A stretch of DNA of 64,000 bases, from contig NZ_LIYD01000005.1 of assembly GCF_001278115.1 (NCBI RefSeq), positions 4,350,813 to 4,414,812 of the forward strand, written 5' to 3'. Below are positions 41,817 to 51,400 of the stretch, piece after piece. The stretch's first letter is position 1. The number at the start of each line of letters is the position of its first letter. The translations under genes and the position numbers were made by a program. Below the pieces are notes generated by a model. The model did no database searches. It worked only from the letters and a program-made list of their open reading frames with translations, and was not told the DNA's origin. This DNA is from Flavobacterium akiainvivens. GTDB lineage: Bacteria; Bacteroidota; Bacteroidia; Flavobacteriales; Flavobacteriaceae.

Positions 41817-41847
41817 AGAAAAGGTGCCTTTTTGGCATCTTTTTTTG
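41817..41847 (+). terminator. Terminator of dapA
   Basis: An A-rich stem ending GGTGCC pairs with GGCATC (one G-U pair) through a T-loop, followed by seven T. It is 50 bases after the dapA stop. Confidence 0.65.
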
Positions 41848-41873
41848 TAGGCTTGCGCTTGCAGAAAAAAGAT

Positions 41874-41903
41874 TTTGTATTCTGTAATTATTAACTAAAT
41901 TTG
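41874..41903 (+). promoter_or_regulatory. Promoter of the bamD-rpoZ-coaBC-porD operon
   Basis: TTTG at 41874-41877 and TAAATTTG at 41896-41903, separated by 18 bases. The bamD start codon is 44 bases beyond. Confidence 0.7.
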
Positions 41904-41947
41904 CAGTTGCTTAAAAAACAGTGGCTGCAAAAGCCTAACACATATAT

Positions 41948-42757
41948 ATGGCAAGATTTTTTTACATACTTCTTTCGGCTTTACTGCTGGTATCGTGCAG
42001 CGAGTTTCAAAAAGCGCTTAAAACTACCGATGTAAAGACCAAGTATGAAGTAGCCACACAGCTTTACGAAAAAGAGAAATACAATAAGGCAATACGCCTT
42101 TTTGAACAGATATCTAACTCTTACAGGGGTAAGCCACAGGCTGAAAAGCTGTTTTATATGTACTCTATGGCGTTATATAAAACAAAAACCTACCACACGG
42201 CAAGCTATCAGTTTGAAAGCTTTACAGCGCAATATCCTACCAGTACAAAGGCAGAAGAGGCTGCGTTTTTAGGGGCTAAATCATATTACTTCCTTGCGCC
42301 GCGTTATTCGCTTGACCAGGTAGATACTTACAAGGGGCTTGAAAAATTACAGTCGTTTATAGACCGTTACCCTAACTCGCAATACATGACTGAGGCTAAC
42401 CAGCTTGTAAAGGAATTGAGGGAAAAGCTTGAAAAGAAAGCGTTTGAAATTGCCAAACAGTACCGCATGACAGCCGAATATTTTGGTGATTATAATGCGG
42501 CTATAAAATCATTTGATAACTTCCTTATTGATTTTCCGGGTTCTATATACCGCGAAGAAGCGCTTTGGCTTAAGTTTGATGCGGCCTATCAGCTTGCTGT
42601 AAACAGTGTTTCTTACCGTATGGAAGAAAGGCTTAAAAATGCCAAAGAAGATTATTATGACCTGATTAAATTCAGCTCAGAAACAAAATACAGAGGGCAG
42701 GCCGATAAAATGCTTGCAAAAATTGATACCGAATTACAAAATTTTTCAAAAAAGTAA
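41948..42757 (+). CDS. bamD: Outer-membrane assembly lipoprotein BamD
   Basis: A 269-residue lipoprotein. The lipobox LLVSC is at Cys17, then TPR-like repeats characteristic of BamD: YEKEKYNKAIRLFEQISNSYRG, YPTSTKAEEAAFLGAKSYY and FLIDFPGSIYREEALWLKFDAAYQL. BamD is the essential partner of BamA in inserting outer-membrane proteins, such as the porins and barrels coded in this window. It heads a four-gene operon with rpoZ, 3 bases downstream. Confidence 0.93.
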   Translation: MARFFYILLSALLLVSCSEFQKALKTTDVKTKYEVATQLYEKEKYNKAIRLFEQISNSYRGKPQAEKLFYMYSMALYKTKTYHTASYQFESFTAQYPTSTKAEEAAFLGAKSYYFLAPRYSLDQVDTYKGLEKLQSFIDRYPNSQYMTEANQLVKELREKLEKKAFEIAKQYRMTAEYFGDYNAAIKSFDNFLIDFPGSIYREEALWLKFDAAYQLAVNSVSYRMEERLKNAKEDYYDLIKFSSETKYRGQADKMLAKIDTELQNFSKK

Positions 42758-42760
42758 ATC

Positions 42761-43078
42761 ATGGATTTAAAGAAGACCACTGCTCCCGTAAACACTATTA
42801 CTTACAACAAGAGCAAGATTGAGGAGCCAACAGGCAATGTGTATGAGGCAATTACTATTATTGCTAAGAGGGCTAGCCAGATTAATACTGAAATAAAGAA
42901 AGAGCTTATAGAAAAACTTGAGGAGTTTGCTACTTATAACGACAGCCTTGAGGAAATCTTTGAAAACAAGGAGCAGATAGAAGTTTCTAAATTTTATGAA
43001 AAACTGCCTAAGCCACACGCACTTGCTGTACAGGAGTGGCTTGAAGACAAAGTATCTTACAGAAACCCACAACAATAA
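42761..43078 (+). CDS. rpoZ: RNA polymerase omega subunit (Bacteroidota type)
   Basis: A 105-residue protein. The core (TGNVYEAITIIAKRASQINTEIKKEL) is the Rpb6/omega motif that clamps the beta' C-terminus. The Bacteroidota form has a longer C-terminus, here with SLEEIFENKEQIEVSKFYEKLPKPHALAVQEWL. It lies 3 bases after bamD and 7 bases before coaBC. Confidence 0.88.
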   Translation: MDLKKTTAPVNTITYNKSKIEEPTGNVYEAITIIAKRASQINTEIKKELIEKLEEFATYNDSLEEIFENKEQIEVSKFYEKLPKPHALAVQEWLEDKVSYRNPQQ

Positions 43079-43085
43079 TATAACC

Positions 43086-44297
43086 ATGTCTGTTTTAAGC
43101 GGAAAGAATATATTACTCGGTATATCCGGGGGCATAGCCGCATATAAAACAGCAGGGCTGGTAAGGCTTTTTATAAAGGCAGGCGCGCATGTAAAAGTAG
43201 TCATGACGCCTGCCTCTAAAGATTTTGTTACCCCTCTAACACTCTCTACATTAAGTAAAAACCCGGTGTATTCTTCGTTTTATCATGAAGAAGACGAGAA
43301 TGCCGTGTGGAATAACCACGTAGAACTGGGCCTTTGGGCCGATTACTTTATAATTGCACCTGCCACTGCCAATACTATGGCTAAGATGGTTTCGGGCAAT
43401 TCAGACAACATTCTTATTGCTACCTATCTTTCGGCCAAATGCCCGGTGTATGTTGCCCCGGCTATGGACCTGGATATGTACAAACACCCTTCTACAACAG
43501 AAACATTCAGGCTGCTGGAGTCGTTTGGCAATACTATAATCCCTGCCGAAAGCGGAGAGCTTGCCAGTGGACTGTATGGCGAAGGCCGTATGGCCGAACC
43601 TGAGAATATCCTGGCTTTTTTAGAGCAGGATATTGCGGGTAAACTGCCGCTTCTTGGAAAAAAAATACTGGTTACAGCCGGACCCACATACGAACCTATA
43701 GACCCTGTGCGTTTTATAGGTAACCACAGCACTGGAAAAATGGGTTATGATATAGCCCGTGCTGCCGCAGATGAAGGTGCCGAAGTGGTTTTGGTAAGCG
43801 GGCCTACGCATTTAAAGCTGTTGCATAACAGGGTAAATGTGGTGCATGTAACGTCTTCGCAGGAAATGTATACTGCCTGTCATGAGTATTTTGATGGGGT
43901 AGACGCTGCTGTAGCAGCTGCTGCTGTGGCCGATTACAGGCCTAAAGTGGTTGCTGAGCAAAAAATTAAGAAAAGCGAAAGTACCCTGGTGCTGGAACTT
44001 GAAAAGACGAAAGACATACTGGCATCGCTGGGTGAAAAGAAAAATGGTCAGTACCTGATAGGCTTTGCACTTGAAACCGAGAACGAAATTGAGAATGCAA
44101 AGGCTAAGATTACCAAAAAAAACTTAGATTTGATAGTACTCAATTCGCTTAATGATGAAGGGGCGGGCTTTGGTAAAGCTACTAATAAGGTAACCTTTAT
44201 TGATAGGGAGTTTAACCTGCAGCCCATGGAACTGAAAAGCAAGGAAGATGTAGCGGCTGATATTATAGACAAGATTAAAAAGCATTATAATGTATAA
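43086..44297 (+). CDS. coaBC: CoaBC, phosphopantothenoylcysteine synthetase/decarboxylase with altered active site
   Basis: A 403-residue bifunctional enzyme of CoA synthesis: CoaB ligates Cys to phosphopantothenate, CoaC decarboxylates the product. ATG at 43086 (MSVLSGKNILLGISGGIAAYK) is right; the open frame upstream overlaps rpoZ. The N-terminal CoaC flavodoxin domain has GISGGIAAYK and the active His in NHVELGLWAD, but PAMD replaces PAMN (D128), and the flap reads GELASGLYGEGRM, so the usual catalytic Cys is Ser161. The CoaB domain starts at about residue 190 (KKILVTAGPTYEPIDPVRFI). The porD gene overlaps the end by 8 bases. Confidence 0.93.
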   Translation: MSVLSGKNILLGISGGIAAYKTAGLVRLFIKAGAHVKVVMTPASKDFVTPLTLSTLSKNPVYSSFYHEEDENAVWNNHVELGLWADYFIIAPATANTMAKMVSGNSDNILIATYLSAKCPVYVAPAMDLDMYKHPSTTETFRLLESFGNTIIPAESGELASGLYGEGRMAEPENILAFLEQDIAGKLPLLGKKILVTAGPTYEPIDPVRFIGNHSTGKMGYDIARAAADEGAEVVLVSGPTHLKLLHNRVNVVHVTSSQEMYTACHEYFDGVDAAVAAAAVADYRPKVVAEQKIKKSESTLVLELEKTKDILASLGEKKNGQYLIGFALETENEIENAKAKITKKNLDLIVLNSLNDEGAGFGKATNKVTFIDREFNLQPMELKSKEDVAADIIDKIKKHYNV

Positions 44298-45171
44298 ATA
44301 TATACTATTACTGTTGTTTGTGGGGTTTACTGCCAGCGCGCAGGAACTTAACTGTAACGTTAAGGTTAGCTATGACCGTATTACAGATGCTAACCCGCAG
44401 ATATTTAAAACACTTGAAAAGTCGTTACAGGATTTTGTAAACAATACCAAGTTTACAACCCGTAATTTTGCCCGTAATGAACGTATAGAGTGCTCTATGT
44501 TTATAAACCTTTCGGCATATAACAGCAATAATTTTAGTGCTTCATTGCAGGTTCAGGCCAGGAGGCCGGTATATGGGTCTACTTATTTTTCGCCCATTTT
44601 TAACTTTAATGATAAAGATGTCAGCTTCCGCTACATTGAGGGTGAAAACCTTACCTACAATCCCAATACGTTTGATTCTAACCTTATGTCGCTTGTAGGG
44701 TTTTATGCCAATATGATTATAGGCCTTGATGCCGATACTTTTGCGCTTGAAGGTGGTACGCCATATTATGAGGCAGCACAGGGTATTGTAAACGTGGCTC
44801 AGGGTCAGGGTAACATAGGGTGGAGCCAGCAGGACGGCAACCAGAGCCGTTACTTTTTGGTTAATGACATAATGAGTAATACGTTTGCACCTTTCCGTAA
44901 AGCTATGTATGAATACCATATAGGCGCGCTTGATAAAATGGCTGAAAACCAAAAAACAGGTAAGGAGAAAACCATTGTTGCCATAAATACATTGGCAGAA
45001 CTCTACAAGGTGCGACCTAATGCCTTTATAACCCGTATATTTTTTGATGCCAAGAGCGATGAAATAGCTACTATTTTTAGTGGCGGCCCACAGGTAGATA
45101 TAAGCAAACTGGTAGACACACTAAACCGTATTTCGCCGCTAAATGCCACAAAGTGGGCTAAGATTAAGTAA
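44290..45171 (+). CDS. porD: DUF4835 protein, PorD-like type IX secretion component
   Basis: A 293-residue protein with a signal peptide (MYKYILLLLFVGFTASAQ). ELNCNVKVSYDRITDANPQIFKTLEKSLQDFVNNTKF matches my recollection of the DUF4835 family, annotated in databases as T9SS component PorD. The mature protein is largely beta, with AYNSNNFSASLQVQARRPVYGSTYFSPIFNF. It overlaps coaBC by 8 bases and ends just before a hairpin (45190-45228). T9SS cargo proteins are coded at 19411, 48447 and 54048. Confidence 0.75.
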   Translation: MYKYILLLLFVGFTASAQELNCNVKVSYDRITDANPQIFKTLEKSLQDFVNNTKFTTRNFARNERIECSMFINLSAYNSNNFSASLQVQARRPVYGSTYFSPIFNFNDKDVSFRYIEGENLTYNPNTFDSNLMSLVGFYANMIIGLDADTFALEGGTPYYEAAQGIVNVAQGQGNIGWSQQDGNQSRYFLVNDIMSNTFAPFRKAMYEYHIGALDKMAENQKTGKEKTIVAINTLAELYKVRPNAFITRIFFDAKSDEIATIFSGGPQVDISKLVDTLNRISPLNATKWAKIK

Positions 45172-45189
45172 TAAAAATATCATCATATA

Positions 45190-45228
45190 AAAATGCACTA
45201 TCGTAAAAGGGTAGTGCATTTTGTTTTT
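45190..45228 (+). terminator. Terminator of the bamD operon
   Basis: A perfect 11-bp stem (AAAATGCACTA with TAGTGCATTTT, 11-base loop) and then G and five T, 18 bases past the porD stop. Confidence 0.75.
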
Positions 45229-45247
45229 CAGGCTTTTGCCAAAACCT

Positions 45248-45255
45248 TATATTTG
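45248..45255 (+). promoter_or_regulatory. -7 box of recN
   Basis: TATATTTG, 26 bases before the recN ATG. Confidence 0.45.
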
Positions 45256-45281
45256 TATTGCCATAGGCACATATTATAACC

Positions 45282-46934
45282 ATGCTGCAAACACTCCACA
45301 TCAAGAATTTTGCCCTTATAGAGCACCTGAATATTGATTTTACAGGCAATTTTAGCACCATAACCGGCGAAACCGGGGCGGGTAAATCCATATTGCTGGG
45401 GGCGCTTGGCCTGGTGCTGGGCAACCGTGCCGACCTTACTTCGCTTAAAGATAAGGAGCAAAAATGTGTGATTGAAGCCTATTTTAAAATAGGTAATTAC
45501 CACCTCCGCGATTTTTTTACGGATAATGATTTGGATTATGAGGAAGTGACCATCATCCGCAGGGAAATTCTTCCATCTGGTAAAAGCCGTGCATTTGTAA
45601 ATGACAGCCCCGTTAACCTGGCCGAGCTTCAGGAACTGGGTACTTACCTGATTGATATTCACAGCCAGCAGCAAACCCGTGAGCTTAGCGATGAACAATA
45701 CCAACTGCAAATACTGGATGCTGTTGCAGGTAATTCAAAACTGCTTGAAGAATATAAAAAACAGCTATCTGCCTACAAAACCATACAGGCCGAACTTAAA
45801 AAGCTAACCGAACAAAAAGGCACGCTGCATAAAGAACAGGACTACAATACCTACCTGCTTAATGAACTGACTAATGCAAAGCTACAGGTAGGGGAGCAAG
45901 CTGAGCTTGAAGGCAGCCTTGAAAAACTGAGTAATGTTGAGTTTATAAAAGAGAGTATAGGTAAAGCATTGGCTGTAGCTAATGAAGAGCAGTTGGGTAC
46001 TGTGCAAAGCCTTAAGGAAATAAAGGCGGCACTGCAAAAAATAAGCAGCATATCTGAAGAATATGGTGTGTTTTATGAGCGTGTTTCAAGCCTGCTCATA
46101 GAACTTGATGATGTGGCTGAAAGCCTTTCGCAAAGTTATGAAGGCCTTAGCGATGATCCGGAGGAACTGGAACGTATTAACCAGAAGTTACAGCTAATTT
46201 ATTCGCTACAAAAAAAACACCAGGTGGCTACAGTAGAGGAGTTGCTTGCTATTCAGGCAGACCTGGAAAGTAAGGTAATACTGGTAGAAGGCCTTGATGA
46301 TGCTATTGCCCAAAAAGAAGCCGAGGCTGAAAAAGCCAAAGCGGCAACCGATGCTGTTGCTGTAAAACTTCATGAAGCCCGCCAAAAGGCAATCCCGGTA
46401 CTTACCGATAAAATTACAGCCATACTGGCGCAGCTCGGCATGCCTAACGCCCGCTTTAAGTTTCTGCTTACGCAGGGAGACACCTATTATGGTAACGGAA
46501 AAGACGCTATAAACCTGCAATTCAGTGCTAATAAAGGGACTGATTTTGGGCTGATGAAAAAAGTAGCGTCAGGCGGGGAGATGTCGCGCATTATGCTTGC
46601 GGTTAAGGCGGTGCTGGCTAATTACTCAAAACTACCGTCGATTATATTTGATGAGATTGATACCGGTGTTTCGGGTGAAGTAGCGGTTAAGATGGCCACT
46701 ATTATGAAAGACATGAGTGCCGAAATGCAGGTATTTGCCATAACGCACCTTCCGCAAATTGCAGCTAAAGGAGACAGGCAGTACAAAGTATTTAAAACCA
46801 CGGCAGATAACAATACAGTAAGTGAGGTAAAATTACTTACCACAGACGAACGCATCCGCGAAATTGCCGAGATGATTAGTGGTAAAGATGTAAGCGAAAC
46901 GGCACTTACACACGCTAAAGCGCTGCTTAATTAG
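45282..46934 (+). CDS. recN: DNA repair protein RecN
   Basis: A 550-residue SMC-like ATPase in double-strand-break repair. It begins MLQTLHIKNFALIEHLNIDFTGNFSTITGETGAGKS (Walker A about residues 29-36), then a long coiled coil (about residues 150-380, rich in Glu/Lys/Leu), and the C-terminal ABC half has VASGGEMSRIMLAVKAV (signature) and LPSIIFDEIDTGVSGEVAVKM (Walker B). Length is standard. It lies between the porD terminator and fabV. Confidence 0.95.
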   Translation: MLQTLHIKNFALIEHLNIDFTGNFSTITGETGAGKSILLGALGLVLGNRADLTSLKDKEQKCVIEAYFKIGNYHLRDFFTDNDLDYEEVTIIRREILPSGKSRAFVNDSPVNLAELQELGTYLIDIHSQQQTRELSDEQYQLQILDAVAGNSKLLEEYKKQLSAYKTIQAELKKLTEQKGTLHKEQDYNTYLLNELTNAKLQVGEQAELEGSLEKLSNVEFIKESIGKALAVANEEQLGTVQSLKEIKAALQKISSISEEYGVFYERVSSLLIELDDVAESLSQSYEGLSDDPEELERINQKLQLIYSLQKKHQVATVEELLAIQADLESKVILVEGLDDAIAQKEAEAEKAKAATDAVAVKLHEARQKAIPVLTDKITAILAQLGMPNARFKFLLTQGDTYYGNGKDAINLQFSANKGTDFGLMKKVASGGEMSRIMLAVKAVLANYSKLPSIIFDEIDTGVSGEVAVKMATIMKDMSAEMQVFAITHLPQIAAKGDRQYKVFKTTADNNTVSEVKLLTTDERIREIAEMISGKDVSETALTHAKALLN

Positions 46935-46941
46935 AAAATAG

Positions 46942-46949
46942 TATATTTG
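46942..46949 (+). promoter_or_regulatory. -7 box of fabV
   Basis: TATATTTG, 32 bases before the fabV ATG and just after the recN stop. Confidence 0.5.
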
Positions 46950-46981
46950 CTTCAGAATAAACAAACAGAAAATACACATCA

Positions 46982-48178
46982 ATGATTATAGAACCAAGGA
47001 TGCGTGGCTTTATATGCCTTACGGCCCACCCGGTAGGTGCTGCGCAAAACGTTAAGAACCAGATTGAGTATGTAAAATCGAATGGCGCTATAGCCAATGG
47101 CCCTAAAAAAGTGCTTGTAATAGGCGCTTCAACGGGTTTTGGACTTGCTTCGCGCATTAGCGCTGCTTTTGGTAGTGATGCCGCTACTATAGGTGTTTTC
47201 TTTGAAAAAGGTCCTGCCGAAGGTAAAACGGCTTCTCCGGGCTGGTACAATTCAGCAGCGTTTGAAACCGAAGCCCATGCTGCCGGCCTTTATGCCAAGA
47301 GCATTAATGGCGATGCCTTTAGTAATGAGATAAAACAACAAACCATAGACCTTATTAAAGCCGACCTTGGCCAGGTGGACCTTGTGGTGTACAGCCTTGC
47401 ATCGCCGGTGCGCCAGCATCCGGTTACAGGTGTGCTGCACCGCAGTACGCTTAAGCCTATAGGTGGCGTGTTTAGTAATAAAACAGTAGATTTCCATACA
47501 GGTAAGGTTTCTGAAGTTACCATTCAGCCGGCTGTTGAAGAAGATATCGAAAATACCGTAGTGGTAATGGGTGGCGAAGACTGGGCTATGTGGATTGATG
47601 CCCTTAAAGATGCGGGTGTTCTTGCAGAAGGCGCTACTACTGTGGCTTATTCATATATTGGCCCTGCTGTTACTGAAGCGGTGTACCGTAAAGGTACTAT
47701 AGGCCGTGCAAAAGACCACCTTGAGGCTACTGCATTTGAAATTGCTGATAAGCTTAAAGATATAAACGGCCATGCGTATGTATCTGTAAATAAAGCGCTG
47801 GTTACACAGGCAAGTTCTGCTATACCGGTTATACCTTTATATATATCGTTACTGTATAAAATAATGAAGGCTAAAGGCCTGCATGAAGGTACTATAGAGC
47901 AGATTGACCGCCTGTATCGCCAAAGGCTTTACACCGGTGGCGAAGTGCCTGTTGATGAAAAAGGGCGTATACGTATAGATGACTGGGAAATGCGTGAAGA
48001 CGTTCAGGCAGAGGTTGCAAAACTTTGGGGTGATGCCACAACTGAAAATCTTGCTGAAATAGGCGACCTTGAAGGATACCGCCTTGACTTTTATAACCTG
48101 TTTGGTTTTGATGTTGCCGATGTTGACTATAAAGCAGATGCTAATGAATTAGTTAACATAGACAGTATTAAGGAATAA
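46982..48178 (+). CDS. fabV: Enoyl-ACP/trans-2-enoyl-CoA reductase FabV
   Basis: A 398-residue NADH-dependent reductase catalysing the last step of fatty acid elongation. Family traits: MIIEPRMRGFICLTAHPVG, cofactor loop GASTGFGLASRI, and the active site AVYRKGTIGRAK with the Tyr-x8-Lys pair unique to FabV (FabI has Tyr-x6-Lys). FabV is the triclosan-insensitive type. The gene has its own -7 box and terminator (48208-48232). Confidence 0.95.
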   Translation: MIIEPRMRGFICLTAHPVGAAQNVKNQIEYVKSNGAIANGPKKVLVIGASTGFGLASRISAAFGSDAATIGVFFEKGPAEGKTASPGWYNSAAFETEAHAAGLYAKSINGDAFSNEIKQQTIDLIKADLGQVDLVVYSLASPVRQHPVTGVLHRSTLKPIGGVFSNKTVDFHTGKVSEVTIQPAVEEDIENTVVVMGGEDWAMWIDALKDAGVLAEGATTVAYSYIGPAVTEAVYRKGTIGRAKDHLEATAFEIADKLKDINGHAYVSVNKALVTQASSAIPVIPLYISLLYKIMKAKGLHEGTIEQIDRLYRQRLYTGGEVPVDEKGRIRIDDWEMREDVQAEVAKLWGDATTENLAEIGDLEGYRLDFYNLFGFDVADVDYKADANELVNIDSIKE

Positions 48179-48207
48179 ACATTTTTTAAATACAAAATTT
48201 TAACACT

Positions 48208-48232
48208 AAAGCCCCGTTTGGGGCTTTTTTTA
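48208..48232 (+). terminator. Terminator of fabV
   Basis: Stem AAAGCCCC, loop GTTT, GGGGCTTT and a T run; 30 bases past the stop. Confidence 0.85.
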
Positions 48233-48446
48233 TAACGTTATAGTGCTAAAGTAAGAAAAATATAACAAGTGATTTTTAATTGTTTTAACAAAAAATATTT
48301 CTAATATGTTTAATATGTTTTGTTAATTACTGAATATGTGTTATTAATTAACAAAAAAAATGGTTTTGATGTAAAAAATCACTAACTGGTGATATTAGTC
48401 CACCTTTTTTATAGATTTATTAACTTTTAATTAATCATCACTATTT

Positions 48447-51400
48447 ATGAAAAAATTTACTTTTCTTATTGCCTTATTATTGGTCAGCCTGACCGGTTTT
48501 GGGCAAGTATCCTACAACTACGGTTGGGAGCCTACAGGGCTTGGCAGCTGGGTTGAGGGTGGAAGTTCCGGTTGGTTTTCCAGGAACACAGCTGCGCCTT
48601 GTACGGGTACGGGAGCTGTAAGGGCTAATACCTATTACAATGGTACCAGCACCTTACGTTCGCCAAATCTTGGTACTTCAAACGGAGGTCCGGTTACTTT
48701 GGGTTATGCCTATAAGGCGCTTCTGTATGGTTCTACTACGCAAGCTGTACCGGCTGCAGAAGTTAGCCTTCAGGTTCAGTACGCCAGTTCTACTACCGGC
48801 CCATGGACAACAGTACAGGTTATTAACAGTGCTAACCACAATGAATCAGCAAGCTGCTCTGCGCAAAGCGTTACATTTACACCTGCAACAGGAGATTTGT
48901 ATGTTCGCTTTATATTTACGGCAGTAGGTGAGGAGAGCGATATCCATTACTATTTAGATGATATTGCTGTGTCGCAGGGTGCGGTTCCAAGCTGTTTGGC
49001 TCCTACTGCATTAGCTTCTTCTTCGGTTGCGGCTAACTCTGCTGTTATCAGCTTTACGGCATCTGCCTCTGCACCTTCCGGTGGTTATGAATATTATAGG
49101 TCAACTACAGCTACGGTGCCTGCTGCATCAGTAACGGCTACAGGCACTATAACTTCGGGTGCTACTATAAGTGGTTTAACTCCGCTAACTACATATTATG
49201 TGTTTGTAAGGTCAATCTGTGGTGCTGACAGCGTAAGCGCGTGGAGTGCAGCTACTACTTTTTCAACCCCTGCAAGCTGCCTTCCTCCAACTGCGTTTAC
49301 GTTAACTGGATTAGGTTCTGCAACGGCTTCATTTGGCTGGACACCTGCGGTGGCTAACCCGGGTTCTGGCTATGATTATTATCTTTCTACATCGTCAACT
49401 GCGCCCACGGCTACTGTTACAGTAACTGGTACCCAGGAATCAGGTGCTACATTAGCCCTTAACAACCTTACGCCGGATACCCAGTATTATATTTGGGTAA
49501 GGAGTAATTGCGGTGGCGGCGATACCAGCGTATGGACATCGAGCATAAGCTTTAGGACAGACTGTACCGCAAGTATGCCGGTAGATACTGTGGAAACATT
49601 TGCAAGCTATACCGGTGCAATGCCAGGCCCTTCATGCTGGAGGGAAGGTACAGGTATACTTGGTGCTACGCCAATTACCCTTACCGGGTCTTCAAGTACA
49701 TGGACTAACGGAACTTACAATAATACAACAGGCCATGCTAACGGAACTGCCGTTACAATAAACCTGTATGGTGCCGATAATGAGTGGTTTGTTTCTCCGC
49801 CATTAGATCTTGGTACTACTGTAGATTACCAGTTAGAATATTCGGCATCTGTAGTGCCGTGGAGTGCTACAACTCCTGTAACTAATATGGGTGAAAAATT
49901 TGTGAAAGTTGTAGTATCTACAGATGGTGGTGCTACATGGAGTGAAGCTAATGTGATAAAAACATATGATAATAGCAATATTCCTTCTACAAGTATAAAC
50001 GAAATTATTTCGCTTGCTAACTATACAGGTACTGTTAAAATAGGTTTTTATGCTTACAGTACAACTACGGCGCAAGACTTAAGGTTTTATATAGATAACT
50101 TTAAAGTAAGCCCAATACCTCAATGTTCTTTGCCTGTAAGCCCTGTGTTTGTTTCGGCAACAGATAACGCCGCTGTAATATCATGGACAGCGCCTGCAAC
50201 TGCACCTGCCCAGGGGTATGAATATTATGTGGGTACTACAAATACTGCACCGGCGGCTACGGCTACAGCTACAGGAAACGTAGGAGCGGGTGTTACAACT
50301 GCTAACCTGTCTAACCTTACTCCAATAACTACCTATTATGTATGGGTAAGGAGTAAATGTACTGCTACACTTACCAGCGAATGGGTGGGTCCTGTAATGT
50401 TTGGTACACTTTGCGATAGTGGAGAAGTACTTACAACTACACCTGATTCTGTTTGTGGCCAGGGTGCTGCTACACTTGAGGCTACGGCTAATACCGGTGC
50501 TACTATTAAGTGGTATGCTGCTGCTGCAGGCGGTACTGCCCTTGCTACAGGAGCATCATTTACAACACCTGTAATAACAGCTACTACAAACTACTATGTG
50601 TCGGCAGGAAATGCTTCAACAGGTGTAGATAGTACAGTAGGTGCAGGTGTATCAACTTCAGATACTTATAGCAATCCGTTCTATTCACTTTGGAGTAACA
50701 ACCATACACAGCACCTTATTACAGCTGCCGAACTACAGGCTGCAGGTCTTACGGCTGGTAATATCAACTCAGTTGCGCTTGATGTAACTGCTGCGGGTTC
50801 TTTGCCAATGATAGACCTTACAATAAAAATAGGTACCAGTAATGCTACGGCTATGACGGCGTTTGTGGCAAACGATGCTTTTCAGACTGTGTATACCGGT
50901 GCATCTTATATGCCAACTACCGGTGTTAACACATTTGTGTTTACCACTCCGTATAACTGGGATGGTACCAGTAATATAGTTGTTGAGTTTTGTCATGGTA
51001 ACAGTGCTTCAAGCAGTACTATGAACAGGATGGTTAAGACAGATGCTACACCTTATGTATCAACGGTTAAATTTCATACCAGTGATGCAACTGCTGCTAA
51101 CGTAGCGTGCGGTGCAACTACGGGTACAAACCTTGCCTCATATAGTGTAAGGCCACAGTTTATATTTAACGGTGCCGGTCTTTGTATGTCTGCCCGCCAG
51201 CAGGTAGTTGCTACAGTAACTGCTGCGCCGGCTGTAACGGTATCTGCTACAGATGCACAGTTATGTCCTGGTGAGAGCACGCAAATATCGGTTACCAGTG
51301 ATAATGATGATTATACGTATGTATGGATGCCGGGTAACCTTACCGGTGCTACCCAAACGGTGTCGCCTACAGCTACTACAGTGTATACAGTTACAGCTAC

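Noticed and set aside
48240..48446. Possible riboswitch or small RNA upstream of the first giant gene
   Set aside because: The sequence is AT-rich with only a short ATCAC/GTGAT hairpin; no conserved aptamer-like structure is visible.
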